A stretch of DNA of 64,000 nt, from positions 18,177 to 82,176 of the forward strand of contig WYBT01000058.1 of assembly GCA_011525785.1 (NCBI GenBank). The letters run 5' to 3'. The DNA comes from Planctomycetaceae bacterium. Lineage in GTDB: Bacteria > Planctomycetota > UBA1135 > GCA-002686595. Positions within the stretch are counted from its first letter, which is position 1, and every line of letters starts with the position of its first letter. The position numbers and the translations under genes were made by a program. The notes below the pieces were generated by a model. That model made no database searches, was not told the DNA's origin, and worked only from the letters and a program-made list of their open reading frames with translations. Shown in pieces: positions 17,527 to 25,759 of this stretch.

Positions 17527-19209
17527 ATGCATGCGGACCGCTTGTTGACCGCGCTGCGTGAGCGCTTTGGCCACGCCGAGTTGCGCGGGCCGCAGCGCGA
17601 AGTCATCGATGCGGTGCTCGCGGGCCGCGACGTGCTGCTCACGATGCCCACCGGCGGCGGGAAGTCGCTGTGCTATCAGCTCCCCGCGCTGCTGCTCGAC
17701 GGCTTGACGCTCGTCGTGAGTCCGTTGATCGCCTTGATGCAGGATCAAGTCGACGCGCTGCGCGCCAAGGGCATCGAAGCGGCATTCGTGAACTCATCGC
17801 TGAGCGCCGGAGAGCGCCGCGAGCGACTCGACGCGGCGGTCAAGGGGCGTCTGAAGCTGCTGTACGTCACGCCCGAACGTTTTCGCAGCGCCGATTTTCA
17901 GTCGGTGGTCGCTCAACTCAACATCGTGCGTCTGGCGGTCGACGAAGCGCACTGCGTGAGTCAGTGGGGGCACGACTTCCGGCCCGACTATTCGCGACTG
18001 GGCGAGTACCGCGCGCGCATCGGCAATCCGCCGACGATTGCGCTCACGGCAACCGCGACGCCTCGCGTCGCTGAAGACATCGTCGCGATGCTCGCGCTGC
18101 GAGAGCCGTTGATCGTGCGGCTGGGCATCGAGCGGCCCGAGTTGTTCCTCGCCGCGACGCGCGTGGAGCTCGCCGAAGAGAAGCTGCCGCTGCTCGCCGA
18201 GCGCGTGCGCCAGATCGACGGGCCGGGGATCGTGTACTCGACGTTGATCCGCGATCTGGAGGACCTGCACGTCGAGCTCAAGCGCCGCGGCGTTCACAGC
18301 CTCGTGTATCACGGCAAGCTATCGCCGCAGGAGCGCCGCTCGATGCAGGCGCGCTTCCTCTCGAGCCGCGACGAGGTCGTGCTCGCGACCAACGCCTTTG
18401 GCATGGGCGTCGACAAGCCTGACATCCGCTTCGTGCTGCACGCGCAAGTGCCGCGCACGCTCGAGCAGTGGATTCAAGAGGTCGGCCGCGCAGGCCGCGA
18501 TGGAGGACCCTCGTGGTGCGAGGTGCTGTACTTCGAGGAAGACCTCGCCATCCAGCAGAACTTCGTCGAGTGGGCCAACCCCTCGCGCGAATACCTGATG
18601 CACGTGTACGAGACGCTGCGCGGCTGGGGCGAACGCGTGCAGACCAAGGAGCTCTCCGACCTGCGCGACGAGCTCTTGATCAAGAATCGCGCGGACAACC
18701 GCGTGTCGATCTGCCTCAAGTGGCTCGAGGTGCTCGGCGTGACCGAGGGCTCGTTCGAGTCGCACGATCTGCGCGTCGTGCGCGAACTCGAACCTGGCGA
18801 GTTGCCCGACTCGGTGGGCAGCCCCGAGAAGCGCCGCGCGGACCTCGAGGGTCTGCTCGCGATGGCGCGCTTCGCTGGCCTGGCCGAGGAGTGCCGTCGC
18901 GTGCTCATCGCGCGCCATTTCGGTCTCGCCGATCCGCCGACGCCGTGCGGCGCCTGCGACGTGTGCGCGAGCGGCGATGAGTGGCGCGCGAGTCGATTCT
19001 CCGCGCGCAACAGCGGCCCAACTGCTGCTCGCGACGAGCAGGGCTGGCGCCGCGGCGACTGGGTGCGCGTCGACGGCCGCCACCTCGGACAGATCGTGAA
19101 GGTCGAAGGCGAAGGCCGCCGCCAACGCCTCACGATCGAGTCGACCGGCGACCTCGCGCGCCGCACTGTCGACCCGCGTCGCCAGCGAGTCGAGCGTCTC
19201 GAACGCTGA
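17527..19209 (+). CDS. recQ: RecQ-family ATP-dependent DNA helicase
   Basis: 560 residues from the ATG at 17527; the upstream extension of the frame overlaps the methyltransferase gene. Helicase motifs are complete: Walker A MPTGGGKSLCYQLP, DEAHCVSQWGHDFRPDY, LTATATPRV, FGMGVDKPDIRFV and QEVGRAGRDG. A stretch of about 80 residues (NPSREYLMHVYETL onward) of winged-helix type lies between the helicase core and the zinc cluster C...CGACDVC. The C-terminus (about residues 505-555) is a small SH3/KOW-like domain (GDWVRVDGRHLGQIVKVEGE) instead of HRDC. It unwinds DNA 3' to 5' in recombination and fork repair. Confidence 0.9.
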   Translation: MHADRLLTALRERFGHAELRGPQREVIDAVLAGRDVLLTMPTGGGKSLCYQLPALLLDGLTLVVSPLIALMQDQVDALRAKGIEAAFVNSSLSAGERRERLDAAVKGRLKLLYVTPERFRSADFQSVVAQLNIVRLAVDEAHCVSQWGHDFRPDYSRLGEYRARIGNPPTIALTATATPRVAEDIVAMLALREPLIVRLGIERPELFLAATRVELAEEKLPLLAERVRQIDGPGIVYSTLIRDLEDLHVELKRRGVHSLVYHGKLSPQERRSMQARFLSSRDEVVLATNAFGMGVDKPDIRFVLHAQVPRTLEQWIQEVGRAGRDGGPSWCEVLYFEEDLAIQQNFVEWANPSREYLMHVYETLRGWGERVQTKELSDLRDELLIKNRADNRVSICLKWLEVLGVTEGSFESHDLRVVRELEPGELPDSVGSPEKRRADLEGLLAMARFAGLAEECRRVLIARHFGLADPPTPCGACDVCASGDEWRASRFSARNSGPTAARDEQGWRRGDWVRVDGRHLGQIVKVEGEGRRQRLTIESTGDLARRTVDPRRQRVERLER

Positions 19210-19233
19210 GCCCGCCGGCGGCGCGCGCAGGCT

Positions 19234-20193
19234 TCAAGTGCGGACCGCGTACTCCGCGTCGTCGACCAGCTTGTCGAGCTTCTGCATCTTCACCTCTTCG
19301 TTGAAGAGCAGGGTCTCGACGCGCTTGTGCAGCGCTTCCATGTCCTTGCGCTTGAAGGCGATCTCGGCGGTCGGCCGGCCCTTGGGCGCGTTGTCGAGCT
19401 GGCCCTGCTTGACGGCCCACTCGCGGTGGATGCCCTGGAGGCCGGGCTTCATCACGTAGAAGCAGTCGCTCGCCTCGCGCCACAGCTTGGCGAAGTTGCG
19501 CGCGCCGTCCTCGCGCTGCACGGTCTTGCCCTTGAGGCCGTTGAGGCGCGTCGCGAGCTCGACGAAGCGGCGCAATTCGGCGCCGGCGCGGCGCTGGATG
19601 TCGGCGAGGTCGGAGTTCTTCGAACCGTCCGCCATCGACAGGCCCATCTGCGGGTCTTCGATCCACTTCTTGAGGTCCGCGTCGCGCGGGAACTGGAGCG
19701 AACTCAGGGTTTGGAACCACTCGGCCGTGACGAGGTCGTCCACCAGCACGACCGACAGCTTCTCCTTGGCCTTGGCGAACTCGGGCGAGGGCGTGCTCAG
19801 CGTCTTGAGCTGCGCCATGAACTGCATGGCGGCGGCCGCGAGCTTGATGACGTGCTCGGTCGAGCTCGAGGGGATCAGCTTGTTCGACTTGAACTTGGTC
19901 GCGATCTGATTGCCCAGGTCGTGGGTCTTGGCGAGTTCGGCGCGCAGCGGCTCGACCTTGCTGCGGAACTCGTTGGCCAGTTCGTTGACGGCGCGATCGA
20001 TGTCGCTCGGCGCGATGGCGCCCTTGCAAGCGAGCGCGGGGTCGAACTTCTTGAAGTCGACGGCGTCGAAGGTGCGCTTGACGTTCTTCAGCGCCGCGCC
20101 GATGCCGGTTTCGCCGGCCATCTTGGCGATCGTGCCCTTGTTTCGGTCCCAGTCGGATTCGGTCAGGATCGCGGGCAGTTGGGGGGCAGGCAT
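19234..20193 (-). CDS. Unrecognised cytoplasmic protein, alpha-helical
   Basis: 319 residues, no signal peptide and no membrane segment. The sequence is Lys/Ala/Leu-rich and predicted helical, with possible coiled-coil stretches around 60-110 (DIDRAVNELANEFRSKVEPL) and at the C-terminus (KDMEALHKRVETLLFNEEVK). I do not recognise a family. Lysine use is clearly higher than in neighbouring proteins, which are Arg-dominated. It is convergent with recQ (24 bases between the stops) and divergent from the secreted-protein gene at 20477, so it is its own transcription unit. A GGAG lies about 14 bases before the ATG. Confidence 0.75.
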   Translation of the reverse strand: MPAPQLPAILTESDWDRNKGTIAKMAGETGIGAALKNVKRTFDAVDFKKFDPALACKGAIAPSDIDRAVNELANEFRSKVEPLRAELAKTHDLGNQIATKFKSNKLIPSSSTEHVIKLAAAAMQFMAQLKTLSTPSPEFAKAKEKLSVVLVDDLVTAEWFQTLSSLQFPRDADLKKWIEDPQMGLSMADGSKNSDLADIQRRAGAELRRFVELATRLNGLKGKTVQREDGARNFAKLWREASDCFYVMKPGLQGIHREWAVKQGQLDNAPKGRPTAEIAFKRKDMEALHKRVETLLFNEEVKMQKLDKLVDDAEYAVRT

Positions 20194-20476
20194 GGCGAGG
20201 GGACGCTCCAGTGTCGGTGAGAGGGGGACTGTGGTCGGGGTGAGGATCGCTGCGCGGCGCGAGCGACTCGGGAGCGGCCGCCAGCCGCGGACGACCGCAC
20301 GGCGAACGCACTCGAGTACGGGTTTTCGCTACGCAGGGATCGCACGCCCCGCCGCGTTCGAGCGCTCGCCGGCCGAGCAGGCTGCGCGCCTGTGGCTACG
20401 ATCAACGCTCTCTCGCCGCCCGGCGAGCGATCCCCCCTCCGCTGACCGGCGGTGCTCCGCCCCGAGGTCCTTCACC

Positions 20477-21604
20477 ATGCGCTTCCAAGCTCTGCTCCAA
20501 CTTGCCCTGACCTGCGGCGCGCTGTCCTCGCTGGCGAGCGCTCAGAGCACATTCTCGGTCAGCGGCCCGGGCGGGACGTTCCCGACCTCGACCAGCGGAG
20601 TCGACGGCCAGTATCCGCACCTGAACCAGACCAACCCGCCGTCGCTGCCGCCCAACGTGTTCTCGACCACGGTGACCGTCCCCTCGGGCGCGACGCGCAT
20701 CACGTCCGTCGTGGTGCGCGGGCTGTACCACGCCTGGTCGGGCGACGCGCACTTCGTGCTGCGCGATCCGACGGGCCAGCGCTTCAACGTCGCCTGTCCG
20801 ATCAACGTCTGGAACTCGACGCTCTTCGGCACGAACTGCGACTACGGCGTTTTTCCCAGCGGCCTCGACTACACCTTCGTCGATCCCAGCGTCGCGGCGC
20901 AGGACTTCCCGCCGACCGACGTGAGCCCGTGCAACGGCCCGGCGGGGGCCTATCACCTCGCCGGCTCGTACCGCCAGTACTTCAACAACGGCAACGGCGC
21001 CTGGCCGAGCACGCTGCCGAGCAACCTGGGCGTCCTCAACACGCCGCTGCACTCGATTCCCGTGACGCCCGGCGTGTGGACGCTCGAGTGCTACGACTGG
21101 TACCTGCCCGCCGACAGCGGCACGTTCACGAGCTGGGAGCTCAAGGGTGATCTGGGCGGCGCGCCGACGGCGTTCTGCACCGCGGGCACGACCAGCAACG
21201 GCTGTGTGCCGGCGATCTCAGGCTCGGACCAGCCCAGCGCGAGCTTCGCGAATCCCTGCGTGATCACGGTCACGAGCGTCGAGGGCCAGCGCTCGGGCCT
21301 GGTCTTCTACGGCGTCGACAACACCGGCTATTCGGCGCTCCCGTGGGCGCCGACCAGCACCAGCTTCCTGTGCGTCAAGCCGCCGACGCAGCGCACGCCG
21401 GGTCAGAGCAGCGGCGGGCTCGCGGGGACCTGCAACGGTCAGCTCGTGCTCGACTGGAACGCCTTCCAACTCGCCTTCCCCGGTTCGCTGGGCGCGCCGT
21501 GGGTGGCGGGGGAGCAGGCCTACGTGCAGGGCTGGTTCCGCGACCCGCCGGCGCCGCGGACGACCAACCTCTCCAACGCGCTGTTGCTCACGTACCGGCC
21601 CTGA
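20477..21604 (+). CDS. Secreted P-domain-like protein with the shared C-terminal module
   Basis: 375 residues from the ATG at 20477 (GAGG upstream), starting with signal peptide MRFQALLQLALTCGALSSLASAQ. Residues about 25-228 resemble a proprotein-convertase P/Homo-B beta-sandwich: HAWSGDAHFVLRDPTGQRF matches the family's H..xGDL.i.L.sPsGt segment, and PGVWTLECYDWYL...GTFTSWELKG matches its W-L ... W-L ending. The C-terminal module spans about 232-375 with nearly consensus motifs (FCTAGTTSNGC, VEGQRSGLVFYG, SFLCVKPPTQRT, GWFRDPP, TTNLSNA). P-domains often accompany exported proteases, but no protease domain is present here. Confidence 0.83.
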   Translation: MRFQALLQLALTCGALSSLASAQSTFSVSGPGGTFPTSTSGVDGQYPHLNQTNPPSLPPNVFSTTVTVPSGATRITSVVVRGLYHAWSGDAHFVLRDPTGQRFNVACPINVWNSTLFGTNCDYGVFPSGLDYTFVDPSVAAQDFPPTDVSPCNGPAGAYHLAGSYRQYFNNGNGAWPSTLPSNLGVLNTPLHSIPVTPGVWTLECYDWYLPADSGTFTSWELKGDLGGAPTAFCTAGTTSNGCVPAISGSDQPSASFANPCVITVTSVEGQRSGLVFYGVDNTGYSALPWAPTSTSFLCVKPPTQRTPGQSSGGLAGTCNGQLVLDWNAFQLAFPGSLGAPWVAGEQAYVQGWFRDPPAPRTTNLSNALLLTYRP

Positions 21605-21673
21605 TCCGGCCGTCTCCGCGGTTCTCGGAGAATTCCTGAGAGTCCAGCTGCGGCGGGGACAATCCCTCGCACG

Positions 21674-22234
21674 ATGCCCCGCCGCGCGAGCCTGACGCCC
21701 GACGAGAGCGATCTCGAGCGCTGGATCGAGCAGTTCCGCGGACCGCTCGTCGGTTTGCTCGCCTCGTGGGGGCGCGACTGGCGCTCCGCGGAGGAACTCG
21801 CCCAAGACTGTTTCGCCGAGGCCTGGGTCAGCCGCGCCAGCTTCGTCGGCAATCCAGACAGCCTCCAGGCAGTCGGCGCGTGGTTGCGGGGCATCGCCTT
21901 TCGCTTACACGCCGCGCAGGGGCGTCGCGAGGGCTTGCGGCGCTCGGCTTCGCTCGAGGGCGAGCTTGCCGAGGCGGAGTTGGCGGCCCCTCCGGCAGCG
22001 TCCGAAGCCGACGAGCGGCGCGAGCTGCTCGCGCGCGGCTTCGCGAAGCTGAGCGACGCGCATCAGACCGTCTTGCGGATGCACTACCTCGAAGAGTCGA
22101 GCGCGGCTGAGGTGGCGGCGCTGCTCGGCTTGAGCGTCAAGGCGGTCGAGGACCGGCTGTACCAGGCGCGGCGGGCGCTGCGCGAGATCGTGGATCGTGA
22201 AAGCGCGCGCGAGGCGCGGGGAGTGCGGACGTGA
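21674..22234 (+). CDS. ECF-type RNA polymerase sigma factor
   Basis: 186 residues. Region 2 lies at about 10-80 (FRGPLVGLLASWGRDWRSAEELAQDCFAEAW) and region 4 at about 115-175 (FAKLSDAHQTVLRMHYLEE then EVAALLGLSVKAVEDRLYQARRAL, the -35-binding helix-turn-helix). The stop overlaps the GTG start of the next gene as GTGA. The downstream product is a multi-span membrane protein and may be the regulator of this sigma factor, though it is not a recognisable zinc anti-sigma factor. Confidence 0.9.
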   Translation: MPRRASLTPDESDLERWIEQFRGPLVGLLASWGRDWRSAEELAQDCFAEAWVSRASFVGNPDSLQAVGAWLRGIAFRLHAAQGRREGLRRSASLEGELAEAELAAPPAASEADERRELLARGFAKLSDAHQTVLRMHYLEESSAAEVAALLGLSVKAVEDRLYQARRALREIVDRESAREARGVRT

Positions 22235-24036
22235 AGCGCGACGGACGAAGTCTGGTCACCGAAGCCGAGCTCGAAGAGCTGTTCCGGCCCCGCCGTCCCG
22301 ATGCGGCGGCCTTCCGCGAGGGCGTTGCGAGTCGCATCAAGGCGCGCGAGGCCGAGCGGGAGACCGAGGAACGCCTCGCCGAGCGAACGGCGCGGCCGGC
22401 GCGGCTCCACGCGGCGCGCGAGAGCTCGGCTTTTTGGCGCAAGGTCGCCGCGATCCTCCCGCCGGACCTCGCCATCGTTGCGCTCAAGGCGGGCAAGGGC
22501 TGGAGCGCTGCCGCACTTGTGCCGGCACTGGCCTTGATCGCCGTGTTCAGCGCCTTCACCGCCAGCCTGGGGTCGATCTCGCGCTCCACGCGCAATGCGG
22601 CGCCGCCTCGCGGCCCGACTGCGCCTGGAGGCAACAGTGCGAGCCGACGCGAACTTCGACTGGGTGCGGGACTGCACTTCGCCTTGCAACTGGGCGGGCT
22701 CGCCGCGTTCGTCCTCCCGCTGTTCTTCGGCGTGCGCTGGGTGCTCGAGCTCATCCTCGGGCTGCTGTTGCTGTCCATGCTCGCGTTGGTCGCGGCGCTG
22801 CGCGGCCTGTCGCGCTCAGGCCAACTCGAGCGCGGCGCCGTGCTGCAGCTGTGCGTCGGGCTGCTCTTCACCGTCTTCTCCAGCTGCTTCCTTTGGACGC
22901 GCACGCTGCGCTTGGCGGACGGCGGCTCGGGCCTGGGAATGGACTGGGGCGCGACGGTGGTGCTCGGCGGAACGGTGGCATTGCTCGCAGTCCATCGGCG
23001 CAGCGCCCCGCGCGCGAACCTGGCCCTCGTCGGCGCAGGCGCTCTGCTGGTCTTCTCGCTGGTGTTCTTCCCGCCCGTGACGATGCGCAGTGCGCCCGAG
23101 CACGTGCGCGCCTACGTCGAGGGCGAGACGCTCCACGCTGGCGAGCTGCGGGCCTGGGACGAGGTCTCGAACTCGGTCGAGGCGCTGGCCGCCGTCGGGG
23201 CGAGCCCGGCCCGACTCGAACACGTGCGGCGCGAGATCGCGCGCTCCTTCGAAGCTGATGTCGATGCGCACCCGCGCGTGTGGACCGCCGGCGCGCGTAT
23301 GGGGCTCGTCACGCGTGAGCAGTGGGCCCGGCTGGCGGAACGCAAGCTGGAACGACATCGGCTCGAGTCGCTGCTCGCCCGGTCGGGGCCGCTGCTCCTG
23401 CCCGACTACAACGAGTACGAACTGCACATGCTGCTCGCGCTGCGCGAGCTCAGCGCGGAAGAGCGCGAGCACATCGCGCAGCGCGTTGCGGCGAGCTGGC
23501 CGAGCGAGACGACCGGTCGCGCGCTGAACCAGCTCGCGCAGTGCGTGCGCTGGATGGACCTGCTCGGGCGCAGCGAGTGGGTCGACGCGCGGCGCGCAGA
23601 GGCGCACGCGGTCCTCGAGCGGCACTGGGTGGCCCGGGCCTCGGCCTTCGATCGGGCCGGTGGCTTCACTAGCGATCCCGAGAAGTTTCCGACGTCCTTC
23701 GCGGACGAGACGCTGCTCGGCGTCGAACTGATGGCGCGCCTGGGCGTCCCCGAGGGCATCGACCTCGCCCGACTGCGCGGCCACCTGCGCGCCGAGAGCG
23801 CTTGGGGCGGCCCGTTCCTGGACGGCCACCCCTACCTGAGCGCGACCGAGCGCGCGGCCCTGCTCCGACTGGAACGCCAGATCGGGCTCCCCGAGCCGTC
23901 GCCGCTGATGCGGCTGCTCTCCGAGCGCGTGTTGTTGGGGGCGGTGTTGCTCGTGGTGCTGTGCTTCGTGGCCGTGGCGCGCACGCCCGCCTGGCGCGAT
24001 CCGCTGGCGGAGGCCGGCGGGGGCGCTCAGCCCTGA
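22231..24036 (+). CDS. Multi-span membrane protein coupled to the ECF sigma gene
   Basis: 601 residues, GTG start overlapping the sigma stop by 4 bases. A charged N-terminal cytoplasmic segment (about 1-90, with PDAAAFREGVASRIKAREAE) is followed by about six hydrophobic spans between 95 and 275: AALVPALALIAVFSAF, LAAFVLPLFFGVRWVLELIL and LLLSMLALVAALRGL, then LCVGLLFTVFSSCFLW, VVLGGTVALLAV and GALLVFSLVFFPPV. A soluble helical region covers about 280-565, with a last span near the C-terminus (LLGAVLLVVLCFVAVA). I do not recognise the family. Position and the soluble N-terminus suggest a membrane regulator or signal sensor for the sigma factor, by inference. Confidence 0.8.
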   Translation: MKRDGRSLVTEAELEELFRPRRPDAAAFREGVASRIKAREAERETEERLAERTARPARLHAARESSAFWRKVAAILPPDLAIVALKAGKGWSAAALVPALALIAVFSAFTASLGSISRSTRNAAPPRGPTAPGGNSASRRELRLGAGLHFALQLGGLAAFVLPLFFGVRWVLELILGLLLLSMLALVAALRGLSRSGQLERGAVLQLCVGLLFTVFSSCFLWTRTLRLADGGSGLGMDWGATVVLGGTVALLAVHRRSAPRANLALVGAGALLVFSLVFFPPVTMRSAPEHVRAYVEGETLHAGELRAWDEVSNSVEALAAVGASPARLEHVRREIARSFEADVDAHPRVWTAGARMGLVTREQWARLAERKLERHRLESLLARSGPLLLPDYNEYELHMLLALRELSAEEREHIAQRVAASWPSETTGRALNQLAQCVRWMDLLGRSEWVDARRAEAHAVLERHWVARASAFDRAGGFTSDPEKFPTSFADETLLGVELMARLGVPEGIDLARLRGHLRAESAWGGPFLDGHPYLSATERAALLRLERQIGLPEPSPLMRLLSERVLLGAVLLVVLCFVAVARTPAWRDPLAEAGGGAQP

Positions 24037-24143
24037 CCGGGGGGATCGCCGGCTGGGCCCCGGCCTCGACGGTCGGGGAATAGGTCCCGCCGACCGGCGT
24101 CGGTACGCTCATCGTGCCGCCCGTCACCGCGTACCGCGCCGCC

Positions 24144-24755
24144 ATGGAAGCAGCCCCCAAGGAGGACCTGAGCCTCGTCGCCGAGACCCTGGCCGGCAAC
24201 CAGCTCTCGTTCCAGCTCCTGGTCGAGCGCTACCAGGCGCGCATGTTCGCCCTGGTGCGGCACTACACGCGCAACCCGGTGGAGGTCGAGGACATCGTCC
24301 AGGACACCTTCCTCAAGGCCTACACCCGCCTGCCAGGGTTCCAACAACAGTCCAGCTTCTACACTTGGCTGTGCCGGATCGCGATCAACACGGCGCTGGA
24401 CTTCCTCAAGCGCTGCGGGCGCAACCCGGTGCGCGGCGCGGAAGACCCGGAGCTGAGCCTGGGCGCGGACGAAGGGGCGGCCGGGCGACCGCGGACGAGC
24501 CCGGCGCCGGCGCCGGACGCGCGCCTGGAGCGCGCGGAGATCGCCCGCATCACCAAACGCGTGCTCGACGAGCTGCCGGAGATCTTCCGCACCGTGCTGG
24601 TGCTGCGCGAGTTCGAGGAGATGGCCTACCAGGACATCGCCGACGTGCTGGGGATTTCGATCGGCACGGTGGAGTCGCGCCTGTTCCGGGCGCGCGCCAA
24701 GTTCAAGGACAAGCTCCTCGCGCTCCACCCGGAGTTCGAGGAGGGATGGAGCTGA
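24144..24755 (+). CDS. RpoE-like ECF sigma factor
   Basis: 203 residues from the ATG at 24144; a GTG at 24114 is an alternative start. Region 2 (LSFQLLVERYQARMFALVRHY, EDIVQDTFLKAYTRLPGF, FYTWLCRIAINTALDFLK) and region 4 (LDELPEIFRTVLVLREFEEM then DIADVLGISIGTVESRLFRARAKF) are close to consensus sigma-E proteins. It is followed by a zinc anti-sigma factor in tight operon arrangement. Five genes in one direction run from here to 28041, so the sigma factor probably controls or is co-expressed with the GspL/GspM-like pair at the end. Confidence 0.93.
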   Translation: MEAAPKEDLSLVAETLAGNQLSFQLLVERYQARMFALVRHYTRNPVEVEDIVQDTFLKAYTRLPGFQQQSSFYTWLCRIAINTALDFLKRCGRNPVRGAEDPELSLGADEGAAGRPRTSPAPAPDARLERAEIARITKRVLDELPEIFRTVLVLREFEEMAYQDIADVLGISIGTVESRLFRARAKFKDKLLALHPEFEEGWS

Positions 24756-24760
24756 AACGC

Positions 24761-25324
24761 ATGGACATGAACTGCCAAGACGCGCGGCCGCTGGTGGCCG
24801 CCTACCTGGACGGGGAGCTGTCCGAAACCCGCGCCGGCCTGCTGCGCAAGCACTTGCTCGACTGCCACGCGTGCCGAACCGGCGCGCAGGACGGCAAGAA
24901 CCTCAAGCGCTGGTTCTCGGCCGCGCGCGAGGACGACAGCGCCTCGGCGGACCCGGTTCCCAGCGGTTTCGCGGCTCGCGTGGCGCGCCGCGCCTTCAGT
25001 GGTGATGTCGGGCGGAGTGACGTCGGACGGGGCGAATTCGGCGCAGGCGAGGCGCTGGCGCCGCAAACGGCTGCGGCGTTCCAACGCGCTCGCGGCGAGT
25101 CGGGAGTGCTGCGCTTCGTGCTCACCGCGACGGCGATCGCCGCGGGACTCGCGCTGTTGCTCGCCCTGGCGGCGCGGCTGAGCGGCCGCGACGTGGTTGG
25201 AACCATGTCCGCCGACGACCGCGCCCCGGTGCCCGTGCGCCAGGTGATCGAGGAACTCGAGCGGCTCAACGCCGGCGGCGCGCCCGCACCGACGCCCACA
25301 CCGGCGTCCTCGGAACGCCGCTGA
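24761..25324 (+). CDS. Zinc-binding anti-sigma factor, membrane-anchored
   Basis: About 187 residues from ATG 24761; ATGs at 24746 (overlapping the sigma gene) and 24767 are alternatives. I prefer 24761 because a GGAG lies 9 bases upstream. The N-terminal NCQDARPLVAAYLDGELS...KHLLDCHAC carries the Hx3CxxC cluster of ZAS-type anti-sigma domains. One transmembrane helix follows at about 125-150 (VLRFVLTATAIAAGLALLLAL), with a short Pro-rich periplasmic tail. It should hold the upstream sigma factor at the membrane until a signal releases it. Confidence 0.88.
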   Translation: MDMNCQDARPLVAAYLDGELSETRAGLLRKHLLDCHACRTGAQDGKNLKRWFSAAREDDSASADPVPSGFAARVARRAFSGDVGRSDVGRGEFGAGEALAPQTAAAFQRARGESGVLRFVLTATAIAAGLALLLALAARLSGRDVVGTMSADDRAPVPVRQVIEELERLNAGGAPAPTPTPASSERR

Positions 25325-25339
25325 TCGGCGCCGACAGCC

Positions 25340-25720
25340 ATGGAGAACGTCCGGTTGTGGGTGCTGCTGCTGGCCCTGACCTGCTTCGCGGCCGGCCTCA
25401 GCGCCGGAATGACGCTGGCCCGGCCTTCCGCGACGCCGGTGCGCTTCGACGAGCCCTTCGCCGAGTACCGCCGCGCCTTCCAGCAACGCTTCCAGCTCGA
25501 GCCTGAGCGCGAGCGCCTGTTCGGCGAGCTCCTGCGCAACTACCAGCGCGACTTCGACGCCTCGCGCGAGCGCGTGCTGGCGGCCAGTCGCAGCCAGCTC
25601 GAGCCCGAACTGGCCGAGCTGGGGCTTCGCTATCGCCAGCTCATCCGCGATCATGTCCTGCCGCCCGCGCGGCGCGACGAGTTCGACCAGCTCGCGCGCG
25701 AGTGGGTTCCGATCCGCTGA
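25340..25720 (+). CDS. Small membrane-anchored helical protein
   Basis: 126 residues. The N-terminus has one hydrophobic helix (RLWVLLLALTCFAAGLSAG), then a highly charged helical domain rich in Arg/Glu (EYRRAFQQRF, ELLRNYQRDFDASRERVLAASR). This resembles the size and composition of periplasmic heavy-metal-sensor/CpxP-like proteins, which often accompany ECF sigma operons; the LTxxQ motifs of CpxP are not visible. It starts 15 bases after the anti-sigma gene and is followed 39 bases later by the GspL-like gene. It may bind the anti-sigma factor or the assembly proteins, by inference. Confidence 0.75.
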   Translation: MENVRLWVLLLALTCFAAGLSAGMTLARPSATPVRFDEPFAEYRRAFQQRFQLEPERERLFGELLRNYQRDFDASRERVLAASRSQLEPELAELGLRYRQLIRDHVLPPARRDEFDQLAREWVPIR

Positions 25721-25759
25721 TCCCGCGCGCGCACCACCTCCACCTTCCCAAGCAGCAGC

